From Chinchilla lanigera (taxonomy: Eukaryota; Chordata; Mammalia; Rodentia; Chinchillidae): a DNA stretch of 64,000 bases. Of the stretch, positions 23,510 through 37,054 are shown in pieces. The position numbers were made by a program, and so were the translations under genes. A model generated the notes under the pieces. That model did no database searches. It was given only the letters and a program-made list of their open reading frames with translations, and was not told where the DNA came from. Location of the stretch: the NCBI RefSeq assembly GCF_000276665.1, contig NW_004955434.1, positions 21,312,645 through 21,376,644 of the forward strand, in the 5' to 3' direction. Every line of letters starts with the position of its first letter. Positions within the stretch are counted from its first letter, which is position 1.

Positions 23510-24552
23510 AATTATACATGATTACAATTATACACCATAATTTAAAGTTAAAATTATACTCAAATCCACCATTTTTTCCTGTGGGATGGGCTTTGGTGGT
23601 CCCATGTGGAGAGACTGAGGTATGTTTCTGAAGCACTCTCAGACACCAGCAGTACTTATTCGCCATCCCTAACAAGTGCCATGCACTTGGTCGGACCCTT
23701 GCCAAACCCTACTCAAGTGACCCATTGCAAGAGCAATGCTCCTGCTCCTCTCTCCACTCCAGCAAGCGCCCTAGGGGGAGCGGCAGCCGGTCTTGGGCAC
23801 GAGAATGGCCGTGCTTCAGCAGACACGGGAAGGGAGGCAGAGGGGCTCCGCAGCTGCCCCGGGAGGGCGGGATCATCCTACCGCTGGGTGCAGAAGGCAC
23901 TCACCTCTCTGTTATCCAGTGGAAAGGGTAAACAAGCCGCTATGGCTGCAGTTGTCGACACTTTTAACTCTGGCTAACTGTGGCCTCTGGTGACTGCTGA
24001 TAAGATTTTGAAGGACAAAGCATTGTCTTCCTGTCTTGTCTGTCTTCATCCTACTTGGGTAGAAAAATCCAGGGCATAAAGCAAATGAACTTCACAATTA
24101 GATCTTTTTTATGGAAAAAGTCACTCATAAGACCCTGTTTCTGTCTGTGACGACACAAACACTCTAAAGAATGTTGTCACAGTTAAATGGGATGAAAATT
24201 ACCCCATGGTGACCTGTCATATAGTAAATGGTGAAGTTGCTCATGATATGATCTACTTTATCTACAAAGCTGTAAGAACCCAGTGGTGCTATAGGAGAAA
24301 GCAAAGACCTCCTGAAATACATGCCTGGTACTTATAACTAACTCTATTATATTATGTCAGACATTCAGTATTAAGATTGAAATTCAGATTCACCTGACAG
24401 ATATACCGCCAGCATAGGAAAAATAGTGCTAAGAATCAATAACAGCAGTGCCTTTCTTGTACACCCACATGTACACGCCTGCTACTTCACTTTCCCGTGT
24501 TACTATGCCCTGCATGACTTAACTTTCTAATTCACCATCTTTCTTCTCGCAG

Positions 24553-24687
24553 ATCCTCCCCAGGTCCCCACACAGTTGGGAGATATCAGGGCCTTGCTCT
24601 CAGCCACTGGCCTGAACTTTCCTTCGGTGCTGACATCTCCTACGGGAACACAGCTGGTCCTGGATCCTGGGAATTCTGCTCTCCTTG
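24553..24687 (+). CDS. ADAMTSL1: ADAMTSL1 exon c: inter-Ig linker and start of Ig-like domain 2
   Basis: Internal exon of 135 nt, phase 1 to phase 1, with acceptor TTCTTCTCGCAG and donor GTGAGT. It encodes DPPQVPTQLGDIRALL, a linker (SATGLNFPSVLTSP) and the A/B strands of the second Ig-like domain (GTQLVLDPGNSALLG). The first cysteine of this domain is the second residue contributed by the next exon (GCPV), so an intron again cuts an Ig domain near its B strand. It lies 3.2 kb after exon b and 28.5 kb before exon d. The exact family member is less certain than the exon itself. Confidence 0.85.
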
Positions 24688-27117
24688 GTGAGTCCAACCC
24701 TCTGAAACATTGGGCAATAATCCAGGGCTGGACAGGATTTATGGGTGGGTGACTGCTTGCAGGTGGGAGGGAAGCTACGGTGGGGGGTAGCCAACAGGAA
24801 ATCACTAAATTGCCTACAGAATCCAGACTCACCAGTGGAAACTTGGCTGCCTTTGCATGTGAGGTGAGTGCAATTCTTAGTCTGGACTCTATAACTTGTC
24901 TCAATTCCACATGGTCCCTTTCTGAGTCCTCTTGGGCTGACACCATGGCCCAGATCTGCTAGCACAGGGTGACCCGCTGAACTCTGAGAAAGGTACGCCA
25001 GTAAGATCCACTCCTGTGTCTCTTGCTCCCGTGACCACTCCTCAGTACCCCATGGCCTCCTCCCACCTCACTAGCTCTGTAGCCCCTCTCAAGGACAAAG
25101 CTGCTGCATTAGCAGCCTTCAAAAGCCAGCAGTTCTGTTCAGGCCAGCCTTGTTTAGGCGGAGCCTGGAGCCAGCCCAGACAGAGTCCTGCAGGCAAAGC
25201 CTCCCTATCAGCCTTCAGCAAGGCTGCCTACATACCTGGTTCCATCTGCTAGCAGCGGACTGTGCAGCGGCACCCCAGTCCTGCGCCCCTCACATCAGAA
25301 TCAAGGAGATGCCCGAAGAACCTTCAGACCTGACCTTTGGGGATGGTCAGTGTGGAGGAAAAGACCTTCCAAAGGTCTGGGTTGGAGATGAGGGGGCAAG
25401 CCTGTGTGGGGGCGAGGAGTATGTGGAAAATCCTTGTACCTTCTTTTTGATTGTGCTGTAAATCTAAAAGCTCACACTACCTAAGTTAAAAAAAAAAAAA
25501 GCATTGAATGCCTTATTAAAAATAAGCCTCACAGAGTGGCGGGGTGGGAGGTGGTTCTTTATGATGGCAATCACTAGAATTATTTCCTTTGCTCAAAGTT
25601 TTAAAATTCTTTACTATTTTGCCACCAGAATTAGAGTACAGAAAGCACAACTTCAGTTTTCATTGTCATCTGCAATTAGTGAAGAGTCCTCACAGCTTAG
25701 TATGTGAAAAAAGGTTCTGATTTCTCTATTTCTGACCTGGGTAAAAGTAAGAACACTGACAGAGTTGACAAGCATCCCTCTTCTGTCTCCCATAACTTGA
25801 AAAATCTCAGCGTTGAGCTTTCTATATCACACTGATCAGAATTCACAGAAGCTTCAAACTGTATTTGGCTTACAAATGGTAAACTTATTCCAAGTTAAGT
25901 ATGTGCATTAAGAAGTTCTTCATTTTAGACTCATTACTACGAGGAATTATAACTGTTGATCATAGCCAAGTCACTAGTAAGGTGTCCAAAAGTTATTTAT
26001 TTCTACATTGAGTAACTCTTTCAGGTCACTCGGGTGCCATTCAGCATGCTTGAAAGGTTCATCTGCTCATACTTTTTTCGCAGAGCTTTACTTTCTTTCT
26101 CCTCTACTCTGGAATAATATTTTGTCTCATTTTAGCCATGGGCAATAAGAATTTATTGTGTTTTATGCTGTTGCATTCCATTGCTAGTTTATGGCACTTT
26201 GTTACCTTAGACTGGTATTTAAATCTAACAGTTAAAAGACACCTTCATATTCTGCTCCACATCCAGACTGCTCCACGTAAGTGAGACAGTGAGTCAGTCT
26301 CCATAAAGTCTCCAGATGAAAATGCCTGCACAAAGTGGGCTCTCGCAGTGAATACTGAATTGTACCGCACTCTGGAACTGGGGGAGATCTATAGGAATTG
26401 GGGGGTAAATTAGAGAATGATGTCAAATATCAGAACTCTGAGAAATAGGTTATTTGAGACAGACCAGAGCCTTGATGGTGCTCTGGAAATGAGTGCTGAA
26501 GGGTGGATGAGATTCAAATAGGCAGAAGGAAAAGAAATTGGCACTGAGGTGAAAAAGATGCCATGGGTCCCAAGATAAAAATGTGCACTATGTGTGGCAG
26601 TTATCTCTTTGGAAACAGCTGTGTGACACCACTGCCTTACAAGTGATGGCCGGCGGCTCAACCGGGATAGAAACTAGCCCATCACGTGAGCAAGCCTCAG
26701 CCGTAGATCGTCCACTCAGCTTTGGCCCAGACTTCTCTTCAACCGTTCTCATGCCCGCTCTCCATCCTGAGCTTTCGCAGTGCATGACTTCCGGCCCGTT
26801 AGTCCAGTTGTTCTCAGTTGGGCAGGGTCCCACCTCTGGCTCCTAGAGATGGTCCCTTCAGACCACAGTGTGTGCCACAGACACAAAAAACAGGCTATAG
26901 AGGCCTGAGAGGCTGTTTTGTGAGGGGTTCTATGAAATTAGAAAAGAAAGTGGCATCAGTCTGCGGAGGGACATGAATACTAGGCTAAAGAAGTAGATGT
27001 ACTATTATGGGAAGTAGAGACAGATAGTTAAAGGATTTTCAAGTAGCAAAATTACTGCATTAACATGGTATTCAAGAATTCATCAGACATTCCATAGACA
27101 TGATTGAAAGAGGGACA

Positions 27118-27535
27118 GTGTCTTAGTTACTTTCTCATTGCTAAGACAAAATACCCGACACCCAAATTCAAAGGAGGAGGGGTTTATTGTGCCCCACACT
27201 TGGTAGGTTTCAGTTCAGAATCAGCTGGCTCCAACGCAGGGCAGCATCGCACAGGGCATCACAGAGGAGAAACAGTTCACGGTGGGCAGAAGGCAGCAAA
27301 GCAACAAAGCAGCCAAGCAGCAGCAGCAGCCTCCCTCTCCCTTCTGTCCCTTCAAGGCTACCTGCTCTTTGGGGGTACCACCGACACCCAGGATGGGCCT
27401 TCCCATTATCCACACCCAGAAACTACCCAGACCAGTCAGTGGACTAATTGAGTAATTGCACACCCTTGATCCCAGCTCCCATCCTTAATCCCAGTGTCAC
27501 ACACCCTTCATGCAGCTACCTCTGAAAAGCCCCTG
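27118..27535 (-). mobile_element. MaLR-type LTR, reversed
   Basis: GTGTCTTAGTTACTTTCTCA and then AAATACCCGACACCCAAATT, with AGGAGGGGTTTATTGTGCCC: the same LTR subfamily as at 7426 and 8590, in reverse. The 5' boundary of the LTR (right side here) is uncertain. Confidence 0.65.
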
Positions 27536-28004
27536 TGCAGGGGTGGCGACCCTGCTACGCAGACAGGGAGGCTGAGATCCGCATGCGGCTCTGTGGCAGT
27601 GGTGGTTTTCTTCTGAGCACCTCAGACAGACAACTTGCAGTTTTTGCTCGTTTCTCTGTAGAGAACTGCAGAGCCCAGTTGGCCTGAGGTGCAGTTCCTG
27701 ATATCTCTGCTAAGAGCAGGGATGTTTCTGATGATCTAGAAATCTCATGCTATGAGGTGAGAAGTTACTAATTTCCCCAACACTAAAGTCCAGACTGGAG
27801 CTCCTACAAATACTCTCTCACAGGTGAGAAGAATGTTGCTGGAATGTACACACCCAGGTCTGGAGTCTAAAAGTAGAGCTCGGTGTTTATGCATGAACCT
27901 TTCAAGGTAGGAGTATAAAAATAAATATTCAAAATTCAAATTCCTAATGAAAGGCCTGACTTGACAATGCCTCAAAATGGGTTCGTTTGCTTAGCCAACA
28001 AATA

Positions 28005-28200
28005 TGTATTGAGTACCTACAATGTTCCAGGTACTGTGCTAGGGCCACAGCTACACAGTTAGTGACATAAACACAAATGTGCCCTCCATCTATTCAAGAA
28101 AAGTTTATCAAGCACTTACTCACCAGGCAGTGTTCTAGATGCCGAGGATACGGTAATTAACAAAACGGACGAATACATCTCGTGTAGTTTGATGGCAACA
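28005..28200. repeat. L2/MIR-type 3' end, duplicated wording
   Basis: CAACAAATATGTATTGAGTA and CCAGGTACTGTGCTAGG are hallmark words of the L2 3' end. A second similar block follows (AGCACTTACTCACCAGGCAG, GTTCTAGATGCCGAGGATAC). Confidence 0.6.
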
Positions 28201-30014
28201 GAGGCACTCAGAATTTGATGGGCAAGCAATAACAAGCATAGCAGGAAGTGGAAGAACAGGATGCTCCAAAGGTGTGTGGCAGGACAGCTCCAGGGCGCTG
28301 GCCAAGGCTTCTCTGGGGAAGACGTGTTTGAGTAAGATCGGAACTGGGCAGAAGGAACCCAGGCTGAGAGAAGGGGAGTGCTCTCCCAGCAAAGGAGCCA
28401 GCAGAGGTTCTGTTGCATGAAAATATAAAACCCGGGAGACCTACAGCAGGAACAAAGGAGAACTCACTCAGGGTAGTTGGAGATGGACGCGGAGCACACT
28501 GCTGGCACACTGCACTTCACGGCAGCGGGAAATCTTTACAGGATATGAAAGTAGGAGAGAGACAGCATCTCCCCGGGTTTTCAAAAGCTTTCTCTGGCTG
28601 GTGTGTAGAGGACAGTTCTAGGGAAAGAGACTGGATAAGGTGCACAGTTTAGGAGACTGTCTCAGTATCCGGGTAAGAAATAACTACCGCTTGGAAATGG
28701 TGGGGCAAATAGAGGTAACACCAACAGTACTTAATATGTAGATTAATGTGAGGAAGGAAACGTCATCCATAGAACCAACAGATTCTCTAAGGCATCTGAA
28801 TTTTTTAAGCTTTTCTTATTGAAACTCTCTGTACCTCTTACATGGTACTGACACATCCCATACTGCTCAAGCCAAGATACTCGAATAAGATGGAGAACGG
28901 CATAGGTTTGCAGCTGTGGAAAGCGTGGCTAGAAGGAGAGGAAGAGGCCAAAATTCTGCGGCTCAATCCTGGCTTGTTTCCTAACACAGCCCCGCTCAGC
29001 CTCCACTCCGTGTAAGGCTTTGTGCCCTCCTCAGCCTTTGCGGTGCTCAGAAGTAGTAGAGAGCCAAAAACGTCAATCAGCGGGAACACACGGCTCCATG
29101 AACCTGCACAAGAAGCCAAAGGGAACAGCAGAAAGAGGACAGCTTTCTCTGGCAAAGGGAGAAGCAGTGAGGATTTAACAGAGGAGCTGCTGGGGCCTGG
29201 GATGAGTCAGCGCAGTCCAAGCACCGAATGGCAGACACACCCTACTGAGTTCCAGTAACGGCTCTGGGCCCACTGATGGCAAAGCCGACAATGTAGACAA
29301 CCTCTCCTGTCCTAGAGCTTACCTTGTAGCAGGAGAAACAGAAAGCAAACCCAAGTAACTGGCATCATTTGTTAGGTGATCCGTGCTGTGAAGAGCAATG
29401 AAGCGGGTGTGGGGAGGGAGGGAGGGGAGGGTGGGTGGATGATATCTGTGTGGAAAGGAGACCACTCCCTGAGAACATTATCCTTGAGCAACAAAGTGAG
29501 GTGAGCTCCTGAGCACAGCTCATGGCCACAGAAAGCAACACAAATCGCACCCCAGGCAGAGGCGGGACATGCCTACATTCCCTGCATGACAAAGCGGCCA
29601 GGACAACAGCAGTGAAGTCACAGAGGGAGAGAAGACTGCAGAGTTAACAAGGCAGAGGCAAATTGCATAAGGCCTTATAAATGGTCCCATTAAAACAACA
29701 GTGAGAGAGAAAACTATAAATGCCCAAATTTATAAACAGACACAGCGTTGCACTGAGCATCACGAGCCTTCCCAGGATCAGGCAGAGGCAGGCAGAAGTG
29801 GTTTCTTTTATGGGAAACCATGTGGCCAGCTGAATGCTATAGAGCTGACTCTAGTAAAACGGAGGCTTATCAGGCTGGCTTTGGTACAAGCCAATATTGC
29901 TGATTTCATTCGACTCACATGTGTTGAGCACCTGCTCCCTCTACCTGGCCCTGGGCTTCTGCAGGCACGTGCCTGGCCATTTCCTTCCTCTAATAAGAGG
30001 GGCCCAATGGGACA

Positions 30015-30130
30015 ATAGAGCCACCTGGGAAGTTATTTTTTTAAAAATCCAATGGAGGCCAATTAAGTCACAAACTCTGGAGGTGGGGATACACATCAGC
30101 ACTTTAAAAAATTGATTCTTAGGGCTTTAG
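30015..30130 (+). repeat. MER5-type hAT relic
   Basis: AGCCACCTGGGAAGTTATTT, CAAACTCTGGAGGTGGGG and CAGCACTTTAAAAAATTGAT follow the layout of MER5A non-autonomous hAT elements. Confidence 0.5.
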
Positions 30131-30385
30131 TGTACTTTAAAAGTCACTTCCTTGACCCCCACTGCCCTTGGAGAGTGGAAAAATGATACGTTTTGTCACT
30201 TCAAATATTTTAGCCTAGCACTCGAGGCCCTGTGCTGTTCAGACCCACCCTTTACATCCATCCTTCTGTCCTGTGCCTGTCTCCAATAATCTTTGAGACA
30301 GAGCACAAGCCCTTGTGAAGTCTTCGCAGGGTTCCCTACGAGGAGCGATCATCCTTTACTCACCTCCTGAAGAACCTGCTCTACA

Positions 30386-30540
30386 TTAGAGTTGGGTGGA
30401 CATTCTCTGTAAAGGGCCAGAGGGAAATCTTTGGGTCTTTTATGCCATAGGTCTTTTTTGTAGCGGCTCAGCTCCGCAATCACACGGTGAAAGCCGCCAG
30501 AGACAGTAAACAAGTAGGTGTGGTTATGGGTTATTGACAC
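30386..30540 (+). mobile_element. hAT-Charlie-type DNA transposon relic
   Basis: CATTCTCTGTAAAGGGCCAG, then GGTCTTTTATGCCATAGG and CACGGTGAAAGCCGCCAGAG match the well-known hAT-Charlie non-autonomous sequence, reading from its CTGTAAAGGGCCAG end. The copy at 38655-38800 is in the opposite orientation. Confidence 0.6.
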
Positions 30541-32549
30541 TTAGCCTATCCTACCTCGTATCACTGGAGATACTCATGTCTGTTTCATCTCTCTAGCCGG
30601 ATTCTAGGTCCTACTTAGAGAAGAGGCCATTAGTATTCTCAAGTGCTTTCGAACAAGACGTGGTAGGAAAGTCTTAACTTAGGAGTCCTGAGTCATTTCC
30701 CTCTTTCGCGTCTGTTCTAACTGCAGCTTTATCATCTAGCCCACACACCTCCACCCTCTCCTCACAAATGCATACTTCCTGATTCTCCGGGTACAGACCG
30801 GATCAGGCACATCCTGAACCCAGTGATGAGGAAACGCACACAGTGACGTTCGGTGAGTCCCCTAGGACATCAGTTTTCATCATGACGCTTTGGAAGATGG
30901 ATCATCACTACTTCCGCTCCAAAGATAGTTGTGGGAACAGCAAGCCCTGATGGCCAAAGGTTAGGTAAAAATTCATCCACAGCGGGGACCCACCCAAAGG
31001 GCAAGGGAAGTGAGGCAGAGGAAGGGCAAGGTGAGGATCAGCATTTTTGACGCGTAGGGAGAGGAAGGAGCTATTTATCCTGACCCTTTTCAAAGAGACA
31101 CAAGTTGGCATCTGTTTCCTCATTTATACTGAGACTAAGGTTTTTTGTCAAAGGAAAATGCTTTTGATTTCCTAAAGCTTTGCCCACAGAGAGAATATGC
31201 TTTGCTCTTAAGAAGAAAGGTCAGCATTTTGTGGTTGTTAATGGCACGTACCTATGTACTTCTGTCTTCTTTCTTCAGAGTAAAATCCAAAGTAGAAATA
31301 GAGACCCCATAGGGACTGCTGCGAGCGCTAGAGCCCATGGTGTACAAGTAAGTCAATATTTCAGAGGGCACTTACGAGGAAGCCACAGGAAGTAGGACAC
31401 CCGTTCTTTGGACTGGAGTGCACATCCATAAATATAAAAAGACACTAGAGCGTAAGTGACACTTAAAATAGCTGGACAGAGAAAGTGAGGCAGTAAATCT
31501 CCCGCCTGGCCAGTGTTCCAAGCCATCACCTCGTGAGCATCCAGGCGTGGGCTTATTTTAAGACTGCACATAGTCAGGAAATGGGGATCTTGAGAAAACT
31601 ATTCACATTTGTTCCTGCCCTTTCCTTGCGCCAGGACACAGTTCCCAACCTCCCTACCACATCTAACAGGAAGGACATGAATGAATCTCACGTCCCTGGA
31701 ATAGGTACTGAAAGTCCACCAGTGGGAAAATGAAGAACTCTACACCTCCCCTGATAAATCCTTCCTCGATGCTAAAATGGCTCTGAGAAATACTCACTCT
31801 TGCTTATGGCCCTTGTGTCTGGGTGGCGCTGGAGTGGCGGTTTCACAGCTGCCTCAGAGGCCAAGGACAAGAGAAGCAGAAGAAAAGTCAGGATTATGGC
31901 CAAAGGCCTTCCTGTGGACTGTGAAAAGAGAGACAGACCTTTCTACTTAGGTTCCCAGCCAACTTTGTAGAGGACAGACTACCTCAGAAGACCCATTTCC
32001 AAACATTCAGCTTCTGGTTCCTCATTTATAAAGAACACCAAGCTCAAGAATTAATTATAGAGGGTTAAATGAGAAGCCATATGCAATCAGTTAGTGCTCA
32101 GTCTGAAATGCTGTTAATGTACATTAATCTTTGCCTGAATCGCTGCCTTCCTTGGTGAATCTGAGAAAATCCTTCTCTTCTTCACAGTGCCCTGCTACAA
32201 ATTCTTCCTTAGATTATAGCATCAGAAAGACTGTCGTTGTGAGTGTAAAGCACTGACCAAGGAGTTACTCAGGAGATGAATGCTTTACCGGAGGGTTCAT
32301 TCGATGGCAGCTTCTGGGGAGGGGCACTTCCCAGGCCCACCCCCCAAGAAGAAACCTCTTAGTCAGGGGGAAGAGATCAACACAGCGGGAACGGCGAGGG
32401 GGGAACAGACAGAGTGCTGAGGAGCCGTTCCATGAATTTGCAGTAAGAGCCTGAGGCTCCGCCCTCTCGTGCAGCTCTCTTCCCTCTCCGACCGGTCCTC
32501 CATGCCGTCTGCAGGGTTCCTTCACAGGCCCTTACAGTTCGCTTGGCAC

Positions 32550-32740
32550 AGTGACTGGAGGAGAAGGCTCTGGAACCAGGATGCCTGGCTGTGCCGCTTC
32601 TCATAGCTGCAAGGCCTTTGACAGGTGATGGGAGTCTGTCCGCGCTTTTCTCAAAGCAGAGGGAACGAGTACACAGCCCCCAGCGATCTGACATGAATAA
32701 ATGAGATCATATACACAAGGCTCGTAGAACGGCGCCTTTG
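32550..32740 (+). repeat. MIR SINE
   Basis: GGCTCTGGAACCAGGATGCC, GGCTGTGCCGCTTCTCATAG and ATAAATGAGATCATATACAC follow the MIR consensus order. Confidence 0.7.
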
Positions 32741-33109
32741 AACAAGAACACACTCATGAGCCGCCGGGCTTCCGACTGTACACGCTCTCGCCCCAGCCCT
32801 TTTCTTCTTGAAGCAGAGCAATGCAAAAAAGCTAATTTGGGGGCCAGGTCCTGGAAACAAGGGTGAAGATGACAGGCAGATGCAGACCTCAGTCTGCCAC
32901 CTCTGCATTCGCTTGCCCACGTTATGCCAGGATTACTTCCTTGATTATTCGATAGTTAATTTAACTTCCTTTTTAGCCGAGTTCTCCTTGACAGCTTCAG
33001 TCTACCTCAGATGAATTAAACAAGGAAAGAGTGTTTTTGTTATGGTGGTTTTTTTGTTGTTTTTGCCTATGACTGAGCCAAAAAGATGAAATGAACATGA
33101 ATTTTGGAA

Positions 33110-33270
33110 TGGTTTTCTTGTCAAGTCACATAATCCTTTGAGTCTTTTATTCTTGTGAATAAAATGGGGCGATCACCTGCCTCTCAAGACTGATTTAAGA
33201 ATCAAATGAGATCAAGCATATAAAAGCATTTTCTAAACTCTAAAGCACACCCTAAAACTTAGTAGCTGCC
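33110..33270 (+). repeat. MIR SINE, 3' two thirds
   Basis: TTGTCAAGTCACATAATCC, GTGAATAAAATGGGGCGATC and AATCAAATGAGATCAAGC, then ATTTTCTAAACTCTAAAGCA follow the MIR core and tail in order. Confidence 0.8.
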
Positions 33271-36164
33271 TCGTTTCTGGGGCTGGAAACAAGAATAGCT
33301 ACAAAGATGGGATTTCTGTGACACCCAAGAAAACAAACCTCTCGGGCAAGGTTCCAGACCTCGAACAAAGCTCTTCCTTCTAGCTAAGAGCAATTTACTT
33401 CCTTCTTGCTCTTTGCTACACACTGGCACATAGATTGTGTTATTTCTTTAAGTGACGGTGAGGACGATGATTCTGACTTTCCTGCAGAATATTGATGATA
33501 AAGTTCAGGGGCCTTCTAGCATCTGAGTAGACGTCATGGGGACACGAGGGAGGATGTATGGGATTAGACAGCACAAGGAAAGAACACAGGTGGAATGAGA
33601 TGGCCCTTCTTGAGGCACCAGGGTGAACATAAAGCAAAGCGATGAGTTTCTGTTCAAAGTCCAACACTTGGCCTGTGGATCCCAGACGCCTGGATTCACT
33701 TGGTGTGCATGTTCGCACAGTTAGCAGTAATGAAATCAGAAGTCAGCAGGGTCATGTCTCCAGTCTGTAACCTTCCACCTTCTCATCTATTATTTGAAAC
33801 TTTTCTTAAAGTTCAGACAAGTGGGTTAATATTACAGAAATTGAGTGCATTTTACCTCCTACCATAATTTATTATGATTTCTTCTTTTTATGAAGGAGAA
33901 AAACTATAAAGATTCTGCCTTATCCTAAAAAGTTTCCAAAACATCTCAATGAAAAAAATGTAAGCATTTACACAAAACAAAACCCAACTACGCCAGTGTA
34001 TTCTCTGGTATGACTTCAATGGGGCCAAGTGTGACGTGGGCTCATTTTTCTCTGTGGCCACACGTATCTTAACTTCCTCTCACTGTGGCCCATGGGCATT
34101 GTCACTGACATTATAACTGTAAGACTCACAGAGCTTCTTTAGTCTTTAGTCCCCATAGGTAAAAGCAACCCACTTAATTATACTTTGCCCTTGAAAGTTA
34201 GAGAAGAAAAGTATGCTTTTCTTTTGGGCATCATTTGAAATATACTTTTTTAAAATTTCTTTCAGAAAGGTACCCTCAAGATGCACAAGAAACTAGCAAA
34301 CCCGTTGCCATGTAGTTGAGGAAGAAATGCGTGTTCCCTTTGGTACCTTTTAAACTTTGAACTAAGTATAAGCATTAACTATTCAAGAAAAAATGAAAAA
34401 TTCTACTTCAGTTGCACAAATATCTCTTTCATCAACTGTGTGCCTTCCACCTCCTACGTGCCGAGAATTCTGTGATATCTTGACCCTCATAGAGTTTATA
34501 GACCTGGTCTCCAGCTCCACAGAGCCTCGAGATCAGAGCTGATGGCTTGGAAAACACTCTGCCTATGCTGGGAGAAAGGAGGCCAAAGAATTAGAATGAG
34601 CCCAATCACGTTCTGACACAATTAAAATCCTAGCGAAGAATACGCTGGTATAGTTGAGTTTCATCTTTGTGTAAATGTTTTCATTTTTCGTTGTGAGAGA
34701 GACATCCCCATGTGAGGGTTATGGTAACAGTCCTAAAAATAGAGAAGGGTCTGCACTGTCTTTGGAAATCTATGCAGTTTTAATAGGCCTTTTGCTGTCT
34801 GCTGTTCTTCACCCACTGGGGCCTATCAAAGCAAAGTTTAGAAAGCCAAACAGGCCAGAGGTATGTTAGGCCAAAGGAAAAAATGGTGATAATAAGAACT
34901 GTAATCTTATTCATGGAATATAATCTACTAATATGTCTATATCTGCTTAAGAGTTCAAACTCTTTCATCCTTCACCTTTAATACCTTATCTCTGAGAAGT
35001 ATGTAGAAAGAAGAGTTTAACTCCAAAAGCATCATCCCATCGAGAATCTTTTTATGTGAAACTCCATTATGATTATGGAATTCTCCACTTCTCCATTGGC
35101 AGTGCTACTGAAAAATAATGAGCTCCCTGTATGTTTTGTTGCCAGGGAGATAAGACCAAACTTCATTCAAGGTCCTCTGGAACCTGGCAGAGACCACTGT
35201 GTGTAAAATGTGACTCTTTGAAGTCGTATCAGGGAAGATAAACCAGCACCAGCCTGAGTGTCTGTTATCCTGCCAGCTTCCTGGGCCCAGAAAAAGAATG
35301 CAGGCTCAGCAGACAGTGACCACGGCTTCCCTCTGTGTACAGTAAAGGCTGCACGGCCTCTTAGTTTCCCTGCCTCTAATCTCACTGTCCTCTGCCTTAA
35401 TGGACTTTTCTGGCATCTCAGGGCCTCGCTCAGTACCACGGGTCAGAGCCTGGCTCATCACAGTTCAAAAACACTTATCAAAGAGCTCCAGAGGTGCACA
35501 TGGTTTTGCCAAAGACTCTCTACTTAACACACCAAAATCATTTCTAAAATGCTATGACTACAGTGAGGAAAAAAGTATCACAAAAGCTAAAAGTGGAAGA
35601 AAAGTGAAGCAAAACAAGGCTTTTGTGATGTGATCATTGCAGAGGTTTTCCTTGGTTGATGGGTTAGCTGGCTGGCTGTCCAACTGGCTTGTGGTTGCTT
35701 GAGGACCTGAACATGTTCTATACAAAACTTGATTTTATTATAAAGTAGTGTTTTGGTCAATTAAGACATAGCCTGTCCTTTAAAGTTTGTCCGTTGTTTC
35801 AATAATGTTGTTAGCAAAGTAATTCAATCACATGCTGCATGAGTTATCATGTCTCTTTTAAATCTGAAGCAGTTCCTTGGACTTTCTTCGACTTTTATGA
35901 CTGTAACACCTTTAAAATTAAAACTATGTCCCTCCACTAGGGCGTGTGTGGTGTTCCGTCATGAGCAGGTTCAAGTTGTACATCTTCGGCAGAAACATCA
36001 CAGAAGTGAAGCTGAGGGCCTCCCACTGTACTCAGTCATGTTATCGTGATTTCCACTGTACAGCTGCTGCTCCTGTGAACGCCAGTCACTGGGTGAAGAT
36101 GCTGTCTTCCAGACTTTTACAGTGTAAAATTACTGATTTCCTCTTGTAATTAAGGTGGCAGCTG

Positions 36165-36350
36165 CTCCTCAAAGGACTAATACCTAGAACATATAAAGAA
36201 CTGAAAAAAATCAGACCTTCCAAATTCAAAGACCCAATCCAAAAATAAGCATCTGAGATGAGTATACACTTCTCAGAAGTACAAACAGAAAATAAATATA
36301 TGAAAAAAATGCTCAACATCACTGAGCATTCGAGAAATGCAGGTTAAAAC
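36165..36350 (+). repeat. L1 ORF2 fragment
   Basis: GGACTAATACCTAGAACATA, GAACTGAAAAAAATCAGAC and ATGCTCAACATCACTGAGCA are L1 ORF2 C-terminal wording, forward. Short and non-coding. Confidence 0.7.
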
Positions 36351-36562
36351 AGCCAATGAACTTTAAAACAGCTCGTGTCTCTTTTGACACATCCATACCG
36401 TTGAGAGCTTCATCCCTTTCTAGCACAGGAAGATACACTTGGATCACGGAACTTTTCTGCTCCAGCCATGAGGAACAGTATTAGAAGTTAAGCTCCCATT
36501 GTCTATTTATTGCTATCAGAGTGTCACTATTGTCACTGCATACAAGTATGGATATAAATATA

Positions 36563-36766
36563 TGGTGGTACCTCAGCTCACAAACTTCATTTGCTCTTCG
36601 ATTTTGGAAAAGAAAGCCACAATTGTGTTTGTGGGGGAAAGGTGGCCACAGTCATGATTGTCGCCTCGTGCAGAGTTTGCAAACCAAAACAAAGTTTTGC
36701 CAAACGTTTCTGTTTATGAACAAAACTGTTTTCAAACAAAAGTGTTCATGAACCGAGGTACCGCTA
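36563..36766. mobile_element. Small DNA transposon (MITE-like) with terminal inverted repeats
   Basis: About 204 bp. The left end TGGTGGTACCTCAGCTCA and the reversed right end TAGCGGTACCTCGGTTCA form imperfect terminal inverted repeats: 17 of 23 positions match and all differences are transitions. The inside is AT-rich with CAAA/TTTG words and no open frame of note. I cannot name the family. Nearby TA dinucleotides hint at a TA target site, but the exact ends are unclear. Confidence 0.6.
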
Positions 36767-37054
36767 CTTGTATGTATATGTATACGCACACACCAGTATA
36801 ACCACTTGTACATTTATCTATATACCAATCCGTGAGTCTTTTCTTGTACCTCTAATTCTGATCCAGTACCAAAGGACTGTTCCATTTTTTTTTCTTTCCA
36901 TATTTGTAATTATCTAATTCCCATTATTCTTAATATATTATTTGACCAACCCTCTCTGTATAAACAATCTCCTATCACTGCTGCCCTCATCCACATATAG
37001 ACCCCTTTCTCATCAGACTCAAGTTCTGATGCCCTTACCAGGTTACCATGCTGA

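Larger units (their letters stand above)
21353..24552 (+). other. Intron b-c (3.2 kb)
   Basis: GT-AG intron. It contains a purine-rich/(GT)n tract (22400-22464), a large inverted repeat (22756-22897 with 23368-23509) and a reversed MIR between the arms (about 23196-23330). A weak MIR-like piece lies near 21510-21570. The rest, including 23510-24552, has no recognisable gene or repeat. Confidence 0.8.
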
